Shown: positions 28,116 to 36,334 of the stretch, piece after piece
Layout: each line of letters begins with the position of its first letter
How positions within the stretch are numbered: the stretch's first letter is position 1
NCBI RefSeq assembly: GCF_003015185.1
Contig: NZ_CP027860.1
Span: 3,958,501-4,022,500 of the forward strand
Length of the DNA stretch: 64,000 nucleotides
Direction: 5' to 3'
DNA from: Ahniella affigens
GTDB taxonomy: Bacteria > Pseudomonadota > Gammaproteobacteria > Xanthomonadales > Ahniellaceae
Notes under the pieces: generated by a model
What the model was told of the DNA's origin: nothing
What the model saw: only the letters and a program-made list of their open reading frames with translations
Database searches by the model: none
Made by a program: the position numbers and the translations under genes

Positions 28116-28620
28116 TTTGGCGGGCCTTCATCAGGCCCGAACCAACCTTGCGGCATCCCCGTTCGCGGCTGAAGCCGCTCCCACAAATTCGCTGGTTGTA
28201 GGAGGGCCTTCATGCCCGAACCAATCTTGCGGCATCCCCGTTCGCGGCTGAAGCCGCTCCCACAAATTCGCTAGTTGTTGGAGTGCCTTCAGGCCCGAAC
28301 CAATCTTGCGGCATCCCCGTTCGCGGCTGAAGCCGCTCCCACAAATTCGCTAGTTGTTGGAGGGCCTTCAGGCCCGAACCAATCTTGCGGCATCCCCGTT
28401 CGCGGCTGAAGCCGCTCCCACAAATTCGCTAGTTGTTGGAGGGCCTTCAGGCCCGAACCAATCTTGCGGCATCCCCGTTCGCGGCTGAAGCCGCTCCCAC
28501 AAATTCGCTAGTTGTTGGAGGGCCTTCAGGCCCGAACCAATCTTGCGGCATCCCCGTTCGCGGCTGAAGCCGCTCCCACAAATTCGCTAGTTGTTGGAGG
28601 GCCTTCATGCCCGAACCAAT
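28116..28620. repeat. Tandem array of 79-bp REP-like units (six copies plus a partial)
   Basis: The core GCGGCTGAAGCCGC occurs at 28165, 28244, 28323, 28402, 28481 and 28560, spaced exactly 79 bp. Each unit has two palindromes: GGGCCTTCAGGCCC (CATG variants in some copies) and GCGGCTGAAGCCGC followed by TCCCACAAATTCGCT. The first copy is the most divergent, and inner copies are nearly identical, suggesting expansion. The array fills the gap between engB and the DUF3426 gene, which converge on it. The GGAGCGGCTTCAGCCGC core is the common REP type of xanthomonads and pseudomonads. Confidence 0.95.
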
Positions 28621-28623
28621 CTC

Positions 28624-29397
28624 TCAGCGAAACCGGAACTCAAACGCAACCGCATTCTTGCCTGGGTCGAGCACTTCGAAATTCATCGTACTGCTCGCAC
28701 GTGTCGGCATGCCGCGCGCAATAACCGGCAAGCTGTCCACGTAGTCCTGCGGCTGGAAGCGACGCATCGCAATTTTCCGATCTTCGAGATCGGACATCAC
28801 GACCTCGACAATCGGAAACGGCTGGGTGAATTCGGCCTTGTTCAGCACCGTCGCACTGATCATCAGCGCGCCTGGCACGCTCGGATGCGGGCGGACATCG
28901 CGCGCCACAAGGGCTAATTGTTCGACCTCGCGTCGCGGCGGCAACAGGCAATCCACCTTCGCGCACAACGAATCCAGATACGGCCGCACGCGCGCGTCCT
29001 GGGCCAAGGTTTCGCGATATGCAAAACCGATCTGCCCCACGGCAATCAGCAGCATGGCCACCGCCCCCAGGTACCACGGCCAATTGCGTCGACCGCCGGC
29101 GCTGTGGCCTTTGGTCTGGACAAAAGCGGGCGGTGCCGCAGAGCGCTCACGGTTATCAGCGAACAGATCGCGCTGCCCGAGCCGGGTCCGCGTCAACGGG
29201 ACTTCCAACAAGGGCAAAGCACCACCGTGATGCTGAGGCAGCAACGCGCCGGGATCCGCCGGCAGCTGATCAGCCAGCGCGTGCAACATGTCGAATTCGA
29301 CCCGACACACGCCACAACGCGCCCGCGCCCGGGCCTGCGCCACCGTTGCGGCGCCGATCCGGAAAATAGTCAGGCATTCAGGGCATTGCGTGTACAT
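28624..29397 (-). CDS. Zinc-ribbon and DUF3426 membrane protein
   Basis: 257 residues from the ATG at 29397. The N-terminus has a zinc ribbon (C5xxC8 in MYTQCPECLTIF and CGVC further on, near residues 28-31), then an acidic/Pro-rich linker, one membrane segment (about 114-135, WYLGAVAMLLIAVGQIGF) and the periplasmic DUF3426 domain (for example LDSLCAKVDCLLPPRR and LVARDVRPHPSVPGALMIS). Function unknown; regularly encoded next to prmA in Xanthomonadales. Its start overlaps the end of prmA by 20 nt, so it is co-transcribed as the last gene of the acc operon. Confidence 0.9.
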   Translation of the reverse strand: MYTQCPECLTIFRIGAATVAQARARARCGVCRVEFDMLHALADQLPADPGALLPQHHGGALPLLEVPLTRTRLGQRDLFADNRERSAAPPAFVQTKGHSAGGRRNWPWYLGAVAMLLIAVGQIGFAYRETLAQDARVRPYLDSLCAKVDCLLPPRREVEQLALVARDVRPHPSVPGALMISATVLNKAEFTQPFPIVEVVMSDLEDRKIAMRRFQPQDYVDSLPVIARGMPTRASSTMNFEVLDPGKNAVAFEFRFR

Positions 29398-30274
29398 GGC
29401 GGCGGGCAGTAATGCGGACCCAGTCCTCGTCGCGAGCGACCTCGAACTGTTCGAAGTCCGCAGTATAAGCGGCAATGACATCGTCCGCCTGATCATGCAG
29501 GATGCCGGACAACACAATCGTGCCGCCAGGCTCGGTGGCCGCCGTAATGCCGGCGCAGAGCTCAATCAAGCTTTTGGCCAGAATGTTGGCGAGCACGATC
29601 GGATAGCTGGCCGAAGGCGCTGCGTCGGGCATGAAGACCTGCAAGCGCTCGACGCAATCGTTGCGCGCGGCGTTTTCGGCGGAAGCAATGAGTGCCTGCG
29701 GGTCGTTGTCGATCGCGACTGCTGAAGCGGCACCCAATTTGAGCGCGGCAATCGCCAGAATGCCCGAACCGCAGCCAAAATCGAGCACGCGCTTGCCGGC
29801 GAGGTCAGCTTGATCGAGCCAGCGTAGGCAAAGCGCTGTGGTTTGGTGCGTGCCCGAGCCGAAAGCGAGACCCGGGTCGAGACGAACCACGACGCGATCC
29901 GGGTCTGCGGGCGCTTCGTGGTCAGACGGATACACCCACAAGCGCTGGCCAAAGGACATGGGTTTGAATTGATCCATCCAGACCCGCGTCCATTCCTGAT
30001 CGGGCACCTCGGCGATTGTCAGGCGCTGCGGCGTCAGCCACGGGATCATGATCTGCAGCGCACCAAACAAGCCACGCTGGTCGGTTTGTTGATCAAACAA
30101 CGCGCGCACCGTTGTCATCGGCCAGACCGGCGTTTCGCCAACCCCCGGCTCCAGAATGGGGTGATCCTCGGCATCGAGCAAGGTCACGCTGACGGCGCCC
30201 AAGTCTTCCAGCGCCTGCTCGACTCGCGACAATCCATCGCTCCGCACGTCAAAGCTGATTTCGATCCAGTTCAT
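29378..30274 (-). CDS. prmA: Ribosomal protein L11 methyltransferase
   Basis: 298 residues from the ATG at 30274 (MNWIEISFDV, matching the usual PrmA N-terminus); upstream in-frame TTG 30298 and ATG 30286 are alternatives, none with a strong Shine-Dalgarno. SAM-binding motif VLDFGCGSGILAIAALKLGA and the substrate-side NILAKSLIEL motif are present. It trimethylates lysines and the N-terminus of L11. Lies 268 bp downstream of accC, so a promoter in that gap is possible. Confidence 0.95.
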   Translation of the reverse strand: MNWIEISFDVRSDGLSRVEQALEDLGAVSVTLLDAEDHPILEPGVGETPVWPMTTVRALFDQQTDQRGLFGALQIMIPWLTPQRLTIAEVPDQEWTRVWMDQFKPMSFGQRLWVYPSDHEAPADPDRVVVRLDPGLAFGSGTHQTTALCLRWLDQADLAGKRVLDFGCGSGILAIAALKLGAASAVAIDNDPQALIASAENAARNDCVERLQVFMPDAAPSASYPIVLANILAKSLIELCAGITAATEPGGTIVLSGILHDQADDVIAAYTADFEQFEVARDEDWVRITARRHVHAMP

Positions 30275-30542
30275 GTCTGCATGCATCGGTGATTTCAATG
30301 AATGAAGGACCGAACCACTGGGCGGCCGGGTTCGTAAAACCAGCCTGCTTCAGGGTCGATCCGTTGGTCACAAGGCACCCATCCCGGACACCTCGATGTT
30401 AGACAAAGCACGGTGCGAAAGCTCATTGGGCTGGGTCAGCGGCAGGACGCGCCGCCGACCTGGCTGTTGACTGTTTTACCGGGCTTTGTTCGAGCATGCC
30501 ACCGGCGCAGACTCGAGAAAGCGTAATTGGAGCCATACCGGA

Positions 30543-31907
30543 CTACAGCCCGATCGGCTTGTCCTTGCGCTCTGCAATACGCTTTTCCAGATAGTGGATG
30601 TTCTGCCCGCCTGCCTGGAACCCGGCATCCGCCATGATCCTGCTTTGCAGCGGCACATTGGTCTTGATGCCATCGACCACCATTTCGGCCAGTGCCACGC
30701 GCATGCGAGCAATGGCCTGGGCGCGATCAGCGCCGTGTACGATGAGTTTGCCGATCATCGAGTCGTAATTCGGCGGAATCCGGTACCCGTCGTAGATGTG
30801 CGTGTCGACCCGCACCCCTGGCCCACCTGGCGCATGGAAGCGCTTGATCAGGCCCGGGCTCGGCATGAAGTTGTCCGGGTCTTCGGCGTTGATGCGGCAC
30901 TCGATCGCATGACCATTGAACTTGATGTCGCTCTGCTTCAGCGACAGCTTTTCGCCACCGGCAATCAGCAACTGCTCGCGCACCAAGTCCACGCCCGTGA
31001 TCAATTCGGTCACCGGATGTTCCACCTGAATGCGCGTGTTCATTTCAATGAAATAGAACTCGCCGTCCTGGAACAGGAACTCGAATGTGCCAGCACCGCG
31101 GTAACCGATACGCAGACAAGCGTCGACGCAGATCTGGCCGATCTTGGCGCGCAATTCGGGCGTGATGCCCGGCGCAGGCGCCTCCTCGACCACCTTCTGA
31201 TGTCGGCGCTGCATCGAGCAATCGCGCTCACCGAGGTGAATCGCATTGCCCTGACCATCGGCCAGCACTTGGATCTCGACATGGCGTGGGTTCTCTAAGA
31301 ACTTCTCCATGTAGACCATGTCGTTGTTGAACGCCGCTTTGGCCTCGGCGCGCGTCGTCGTGATCGCGTTGTGCAGCGCGAGTTCGGTGTGCACGACGCG
31401 CATGCCGCGACCGCCACCGCCGCCTGCGGCCTTGACGATGACCGGGTAGCCAATCTCGCGGGCGATCCGGGCATTTTCTTCCGGATGGTCACCAAGCGGA
31501 CCACCCGAGCCCGGCACGCACGGCACGCCGGCTGCCTTCATGGCCTTGATCGCTTCGACCTTGTCGCCCATCAGGCGAATGACGTCGGCCGTCGGGCCAA
31601 TGAACACGAAGCCGGAGCCTTCGACGCGCTCGGCAAAATCGGCGTTCTCGCTGAGAAAGCCATAGCCGGGGTGGATCGCCTCAGCGTCGGTGACCTCAGC
31701 CGCCGAAATGATGCGCGGGACATTGAGATAGCTCTCGGCAGCGGGCGCGGGTCCGATACAAACCGACTCATCAGCCATACCGACGTGCTTTAGGTTCCGA
31801 TCGACCGTGGAGTGCACGGCCACCGTCTTGATCCCGAGCGCATGACACGCGCGCAGAATGCGGAGCGCGATCTCGCCGCGATTTGCAATGACTACTTTGT
31901 CGAGCAT
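30543..31907 (-). CDS. accC: Acetyl-CoA carboxylase, biotin carboxylase subunit
   Basis: 454 residues, standard length. ATP-grasp enzyme that carboxylates biotin on AccB for fatty acid synthesis. N-terminus [20 protein letters not shown], glycine-rich ATP loop [14 protein letters not shown], and the catalytic [13 protein letters not shown] segment are intact. Starts 9 nt after accB, so translation is tightly linked. Confidence 0.98.
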   Translation of the reverse strand: MLDKVVIANRGEIALRILRACHALGIKTVAVHSTVDRNLKHVGMADESVCIGPAPAAESYLNVPRIISAAEVTDAEAIHPGYGFLSENADFAERVEGSGFVFIGPTADVIRLMGDKVEAIKAMKAAGVPCVPGSGGPLGDHPEENARIAREIGYPVIVKAAGGGGGRGMRVVHTELALHNAITTTRAEAKAAFNNDMVYMEKFLENPRHVEIQVLADGQGNAIHLGERDCSMQRRHQKVVEEAPAPGITPELRAKIGQICVDACLRIGYRGAGTFEFLFQDGEFYFIEMNTRIQVEHPVTELITGVDLVREQLLIAGGEKLSLKQSDIKFNGHAIECRINAEDPDNFMPSPGLIKRFHAPGGPGVRVDTHIYDGYRIPPNYDSMIGKLIVHGADRAQAIARMRVALAEMVVDGIKTNVPLQSRIMADAGFQAGGQNIHYLEKRIAERKDKPIGL

Positions 31908-31916
31908 GGTCGCGCC

Positions 31917-32405
31917 TTAGGAGATGACAAACATCGGTTCGTCGAACTCGACCGGATGCCCGCTCGAGCACAGCACCGCCGAGATCGTGCCGGAAACGTC
32001 CGCTTCGATCTGATTGAACATTTTCATCGCTTCGATGATGCCGAGCACGTCGCCAGCCTTGACCTGTTGACCCACTTTGACGAACGGCGGGGCTTCGGGG
32101 CTCGGTGAGCCGTAAAACGTGCCGACCATCGGGGCGCGGACGACATGGCCATCGGGCAATTCGCGGCCACCGCCGCCACCGTGGTGGTGCGCATCCTGGC
32201 TTGGGGCATGATGCGCCGGCGCCGACGGTCGCTGCTCAACGTGCACATGCGTCACCGGCGCCGGAACGTGCTGCGGTACCGAGATCACGCCGCCCTTGCT
32301 TGCCCGCGACAACCGGATCGTTTCCTCACCTTCCTTGATCTCGATTTCGGTCAGATCCGATTCTTCGAGCAGGTCGATCAGTTTCTTGATTTTGCGCAGA
32401 TCCAC
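31917..32405 (-). CDS. accB: Acetyl-CoA carboxylase, biotin carboxyl carrier protein
   Basis: 162 residues. The N-terminal helix is followed by a Pro/Ala/His-rich flexible linker (about 45-82, including HHHGGGGG) and the biotinyl domain with the biotin lysine K128 in EAMKMF. Second gene of the aroQ-accB-accC operon. Confidence 0.97.
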   Translation of the reverse strand: MDLRKIKKLIDLLEESDLTEIEIKEGEETIRLSRASKGGVISVPQHVPAPVTHVHVEQRPSAPAHHAPSQDAHHHGGGGGRELPDGHVVRAPMVGTFYGSPSPEAPPFVKVGQQVKAGDVLGIIEAMKMFNQIEADVSGTISAVLCSSGHPVEFDEPMFVIS

Positions 32406-32510
32406 GATGAACTCCTATTGATGTTGTTCTGGGTCGCAGCCGTGACGCGTGCGACCGATGGTGCTTGTTGTTGTCTGCTTTGCCTGCCGACTGGTCAAAA
32501 AGACCACTCG

Positions 32511-32957
32511 TCAGCTTGCAACGCGAAGGCGCCGGATCGCAGCCGTCATTGCAAATTCGTACCCTTCTGCCCCAAAACCTGAAATGACCCCGATGGCCAG
32601 ATCAGAAAACAGCGAGTGGTGCCGGAACATCTCCCGCGCCTTGGGGTTCGACAAATGAACTTCGATGAACGGAATCGCCACGGCCGCCAGCGCGTCGCGG
32701 AGCGCGACGCTCTGATGCGTGAACGCGGCCGGATTGATCACGATCAGGCGGGTATCGTCCTGCCGGCAGGCGTGAATGCGCTCCAAAAGCGCCAATTCGC
32801 TGTTGCTCTGCAACGCCGAAAATTCGAACCCGGCGTCAGCGGCCATAGCCGCGCAGCGCTGCTCGATTTCGGCAAGACCCGTGCGCCCATACACACCTGG
32901 CTCACGCGTGCCAAGCAAATTCAAGTTTGGGCCATTGAGCAGGACGATCCGGGCCAC
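32511..32957 (-). CDS. aroQ: 3-dehydroquinate dehydratase, type II
   Basis: 148 residues from a GTG at 32957; GGAG lies 5 nt upstream and the product then starts [16 protein letters not shown], as in other AroQ proteins, with the standard length. Shikimate pathway dehydratase. Key residues: N in NGPNLN, Y in GVYGR (catalytic base), H in [10 protein letters not shown], and EVHLSN. An open frame upstream of the GTG has no family similarity and is spurious. Followed by accB after 105 bp. Confidence 0.96.
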   Translation of the reverse strand: MARIVLLNGPNLNLLGTREPGVYGRTGLAEIEQRCAAMAADAGFEFSALQSNSELALLERIHACRQDDTRLIVINPAAFTHQSVALRDALAAVAIPFIEVHLSNPKAREMFRHHSLFSDLAIGVISGFGAEGYEFAMTAAIRRLRVAS

Positions 32958-33210
32958 AGCCACTCCAACGAAGGGCCGTGTAGTGTGCGCGGACTCGCCG
33001 AACTTGTCCAGAATTTCGCCGAACTTGCCTGCAAGTTGCAAACAAGCGTTTGAAGCAGGCCATACGGGCGTATGGAGGGCGTTGGTCGGTAGGTGCCACC
33101 GGTAATGTGCGTCGATCATGCTGCGAAGATTGACGCCCGCAGCCGATTCCAGGCTCAATCGCCGCAAATGGTCAAAACACGACGCCACAGTGAATAGCAA
33201 CCATGAGCCG

Positions 33211-33792
33211 ATGCTAACGGAAACCCACCTGACGGTGCGGCTGCCGCCCGGGCAACAAGACCGGCTGCGGACATTGGCAAGTGCGTTCGACTGCAAATTG
33301 CTCCTGATTGAACTGGAACGCGGCACGTTTCCGGTTCAGCCCATGCTGTCCTGGCGTCAGGCCGGCGACCTCGGGGAGACCCTTCGGCATGCAGCGTCCC
33401 TGAGCCAACGCCTCAACGACGCTGGATTCGAGGTCGTTCGCGTCAAGATCGAGGTCGATCTCGCCCGGATCGGCATTCAACCAGCCTGCTACGCGGAAGC
33501 GCATTTCAAGATTCGTGCCCGCCCGGCCGACTGGCCTCGGCTGTCGGCGTTGAGCACTGCTCACGGCGCCCATTTGTCCCGGAACGCGTGGTCCCGAGAC
33601 ACAACGTCTCGCGACGACCACTCCGAACGGCGTTTCGTGACCCTTCGACACACCGACCCCCGGCAGGCAGGGGCGCATTTTGTTGCGTTCGAGACGGTAC
33701 TGGCGGGTGACGGCTGGGAAATTGAATCCCGCACATTCGAAGCGGTGCTCTTCGACGATAATCTTCGACTTGATGAAGGATGGCTGCAATGA
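33211..33792 (+). CDS. Conserved hypothetical partner of the AbiEii-type nucleotidyltransferase
   Basis: 193 residues from the ATG at 33211; a GTG at 33190 is an alternative and no strong Shine-Dalgarno decides. Soluble, no HTH. It appears to contain two similar halves: an N-terminal part with [11 protein letters not shown]...YAEAHFKI, and a C-terminal part with [19 protein letters not shown], and [17 protein letters not shown]. This end motif (E-x-x-x-x-D-x-N-x-x-L-D-x-G-W) is one I recall from uncharacterised proteins encoded beside AbiEii-like genes. The stop codon overlaps the next start (ATGA). It does not look like the winged-helix AbiEi antitoxin, so if this is a toxin-antitoxin pair the antitoxin is of another type. 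Function not known. Confidence 0.65.
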   Translation: MLTETHLTVRLPPGQQDRLRTLASAFDCKLLLIELERGTFPVQPMLSWRQAGDLGETLRHAASLSQRLNDAGFEVVRVKIEVDLARIGIQPACYAEAHFKIRARPADWPRLSALSTAHGAHLSRNAWSRDTTSRDDHSERRFVTLRHTDPRQAGAHFVAFETVLAGDGWEIESRTFEAVLFDDNLRLDEGWLQ

Positions 33793-34847
33793 ATTGGTGG
33801 CAGCGTTGGTTTGGACCAAAAGCGCAGACTAGTCCGACCCGAACGAACGCGGGCGTGGATTGGTCGACAGTCTTTGCCGAGTCGCCGCAACGCCCTGCGC
33901 TATCTCGGCAGCAGGCGAACTTTGACGAACCACCGCAACACGAACCAAGTGCGCTGACCTATGCCGAGACGCTGGCTCCTGCACAAAAGCGAGCAACGGT
34001 ATACGACCCGGCGCTTCAACATTTCCCGCGCGGACTGACGCTGGAGCCCCCGACCTTTGCGGACTCCGAGGAGCAAGCCGCCTGGCAGCGGCAACAGCAG
34101 GACGCCATGAATCTGGTGCTCCGCGCCATCGCGCTGAGCGCCGCTGCCGACCACCTCGTATTGCGCGGCAGTGCGCTGATGCTCGCCTGGTACGGCGATG
34201 CGGCGCGACCACCCAAGGATCTCGACTTTGTCGTTGTGCCAAAGACCATGGCGCGGGTTTCGGATGAAGCCGAGGCATTGATCGAGACCATCATCACCGC
34301 TGTGATCGAGACCGCCCAATCCACGGGCTGGTTCGCGGCCGATCAAATCACTCGCGACACCATCTGGACCTACTGCCGCGTCGACGGCCTGCGCCTGACC
34401 TTTTTCTGGAAGCGCGACCCGCTGCCCTGGGGCAGCGTGCAAGTTGATCTGACTTTTGGCGAACACCTGCCCCGAGCACCGGTCCCCACCCGGATCACCA
34501 TGCCAAACGATCCGAATCCTTACACCATGCTGACCGCTGATCGCCCGATGGCGCTCGCATGGAAGCTCTATTGGCTGGGTTCGGATATGCATCAACGCGC
34601 CAAAGACGTGTACGACGCCATGCTGCTCGCCGAAGATGGCGCCTGCGACATCGACACAATCAGAGCGGTCAGTGCTGCCAACGATTTCGAGCCGACATTG
34701 ATCATCCTCGAACTGTTCGAGCGTTTTGACCCGAATCACCTTGAGTGGGTCGGTTTCCAGATAGCAGATCCGCTGGCGGCGCAACAATGGGCGCAACGAC
34801 TGCGCAACGCACTGCCAGAATTCGTGCCATCGTTGACTTCAGACTGA
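33789..34847 (+). CDS. AbiEii/AbiGii-type nucleotidyltransferase
   Basis: 352 residues from the ATG at 33789 that overlaps the upstream stop by 4 nt (AAGGA 9 nt upstream; an ATG at 33780 would add three residues). After an approximately 100-residue N-terminal extension comes the minimal nucleotidyltransferase core: RGSAL (126-130, the family's GG[ST]AL position), the metal pair D144/D146 in KDLDFVVV, and a third acidic strand in VQVDLTF. A later helix KLYWLGSDMHQRAKDVYDAMLL is typical of AbiEii-like proteins. AbiEii toxins transfer nucleotides to tRNA 3' ends; whether this one does is unknown. First glycine of the GG motif is R here. Confidence 0.8.
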   Translation: MNWWQRWFGPKAQTSPTRTNAGVDWSTVFAESPQRPALSRQQANFDEPPQHEPSALTYAETLAPAQKRATVYDPALQHFPRGLTLEPPTFADSEEQAAWQRQQQDAMNLVLRAIALSAAADHLVLRGSALMLAWYGDAARPPKDLDFVVVPKTMARVSDEAEALIETIITAVIETAQSTGWFAADQITRDTIWTYCRVDGLRLTFFWKRDPLPWGSVQVDLTFGEHLPRAPVPTRITMPNDPNPYTMLTADRPMALAWKLYWLGSDMHQRAKDVYDAMLLAEDGACDIDTIRAVSAANDFEPTLIILELFERFDPNHLEWVGFQIADPLAAQQWAQRLRNALPEFVPSLTSD

Positions 34848-34905
34848 GCACAGGTCACGGCACGACGATCAATCGAAACACCCGCTCGAATCTGGACTGC
34901 CGCCA

Positions 34906-35286
34906 ATGCCACTGCCACTCGATCAAGCCATTCCAATCCTGCCGAGCCGCGTGATCGCAGAGACCGTCACGTTCTATCAGCGTCTCGGATTTGCCGGTGG
35001 TGCGCACGATTTTGACGCGAACTACGCGCTGTTGTGCCGCGGCGATATCGAGCTGCACTTCTTCGCACACCCAAATCTCAGACCTGAACAGTCCGATGCC
35101 GGCTGTTACTTGCGCGTCCAAGACGCCAGGGCTTGGTATCAGGCTTTTCAGCGTGCCAACCTACCGAACCAAGGCATCCCAAGGCTGGATGCCCTAAGCG
35201 CCAAGCCTTGGGGCATGCTTGAGTTCGCGCTGGTTGATTCCGATGGCAATCTGATTCGCGTCGGTCAGGTATTGGATCCAGAGTAG
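34906..35286 (+). CDS. VOC family (glyoxalase/bleomycin-resistance-like) protein
   Basis: 126 residues. Single-domain vicinal oxygen chelate fold with two beta-alpha-beta-beta-beta units: ILPSRVIAETVTFYQRLGF, IELHFFAH, CYLRVQDARAWYQAF and FALVDSDGNLIRVGQ. The length and the ELHFF/GNLIRVG signatures fit small bleomycin-binding type proteins that dimerise and bind hydrophobic drugs or metals. Whether it confers resistance is not known. Stands 58 bp after the AbiEii gene. Confidence 0.85.
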   Translation: MPLPLDQAIPILPSRVIAETVTFYQRLGFAGGAHDFDANYALLCRGDIELHFFAHPNLRPEQSDAGCYLRVQDARAWYQAFQRANLPNQGIPRLDALSAKPWGMLEFALVDSDGNLIRVGQVLDPE

Positions 35287-35337
35287 ACTGGTATCGGTAC
35301 TTCCGATTCCAGGACCGTGCGTCCGAGGAGCCAGGTC

Positions 35338-35655
35338 ATGGGCGAGCAGTCAGCTGCAAAAGCGTCGGCCAATCCGTTCTGGGACTGCGCGCAATTTCTC
35401 ACCCGACACCATGCCACCCAGCCCTACCCTGGCTGGCACTTGTTCGAAGCGCCGTGTCACTTGAGTCGGCTCGGCAAGCGCGGCGATGAGTTCGAAGGCG
35501 ACTTGCTTGCTGTGCATGAGGACTTACGGGTGCTGGTGCTGCGCGAGCGGGAGCCGGGTGTCCTGAGCATTGAGCTTCTGCGCCGGAACAGTGAGGATGT
35601 CCTGATGCGATTCCAATCCGTTCTGGAATTGGAGCGCTTCCTTTGTCAGCGATAG
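35338..35655 (+). CDS. Small conserved hypothetical protein
   Basis: 105 residues from the ATG at 35338 (GGAG 10 nt upstream). Soluble, no signal peptide. Reads as a compact beta-rich domain: LFEAPCHLSRLGKRGDEFEG, VLVLREREPGVLSIELLRR. No family recognised. Its end lies 77 nt before the DUF4256 gene and it may be co-transcribed with it. Confidence 0.55.
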   Translation: MGEQSAAKASANPFWDCAQFLTRHHATQPYPGWHLFEAPCHLSRLGKRGDEFEGDLLAVHEDLRVLVLREREPGVLSIELLRRNSEDVLMRFQSVLELERFLCQR

Positions 35656-35732
35656 GACTTCAGACGCTTGCATCGCAAACGTCCAGCGCGACAATCGCGA
35701 TGATCGACATTCTCCGCAGTCAGGACCGAATC

Positions 35733-36278
35733 ATGAAACCAGCCGACATCCAAGCCTTGGCCAAGACGTTGAAAGCCCGCTTTGAGGCGAACCCAAAGCG
35801 CCACGCCACACTTACTTGGGGCGAGGCCCTTGCGGGATTGGAGGCCAAACCGAAGGCTTGGCCGGCGCTCGCCTGGATGGAAGCCAGCGGCGGTGAACCT
35901 GATGTGCTGGCCTTCGATTCATCTGCGAAGACAATCTGTTTCGTCGACTGCTGCGCCGAAAGTCCCGAGGGCCGGCGCAGTCTGTGCTATGACGACGCGG
36001 CACTGGCTGCGCGCAAGGAAGCGAAGCCAGCAGGCTCCGCACTGGGTGTTGCGGCGTCTATGGGCGTCCGTCTGCTGAACGAAGCCGAGTATCGAGACTT
36101 GCAGCGCTTCGGTCCATTTGATCAGAAGACGTCGAGCTGGATCGAGACGCCCGACAGCGTACGCAAACTCGGCGGCGCCTTGTTCTGTGACTACCGTTAT
36201 GGCCAAGTGTTCACCTACCACAACGGCGTGCAGTCCTATTACGCCGCGCGCGGATTTAGGGCGATTCTGAGACTCTGA
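35733..36278 (+). CDS. DUF4256 domain protein
   Basis: 181 residues from the ATG at 35733 (AGGA 8-9 nt upstream; an upstream in-frame extension from 35643 overlaps the preceding gene and was rejected). Matches the DUF4256 pattern as I recall it: RHATLTWGEALAGLEAKP, LAWMEASGGEPDVLAFD, CAESPEGRRSLCYDDAAL, GVRLLNEAEYRDLQ and a final FCDYRYGQVFTYHNGVQSYY segment. Cytoplasmic, function unknown. Confidence 0.8.
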   Translation: MKPADIQALAKTLKARFEANPKRHATLTWGEALAGLEAKPKAWPALAWMEASGGEPDVLAFDSSAKTICFVDCCAESPEGRRSLCYDDAALAARKEAKPAGSALGVAASMGVRLLNEAEYRDLQRFGPFDQKTSSWIETPDSVRKLGGALFCDYRYGQVFTYHNGVQSYYAARGFRAILRL

Positions 36279-36334
36279 CTGGACGGTTCCGCGCCACCGT
36301 CGCAGTTCTGCACGCGTGCATGAATACAGCCCGT

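Noticed and set aside
28116-28620. CRISPR-like regular repeats
   Set aside because: The 79-bp period is almost wholly repeated sequence with no variable spacers, and the units are palindromic REP-type; there are no cas genes.
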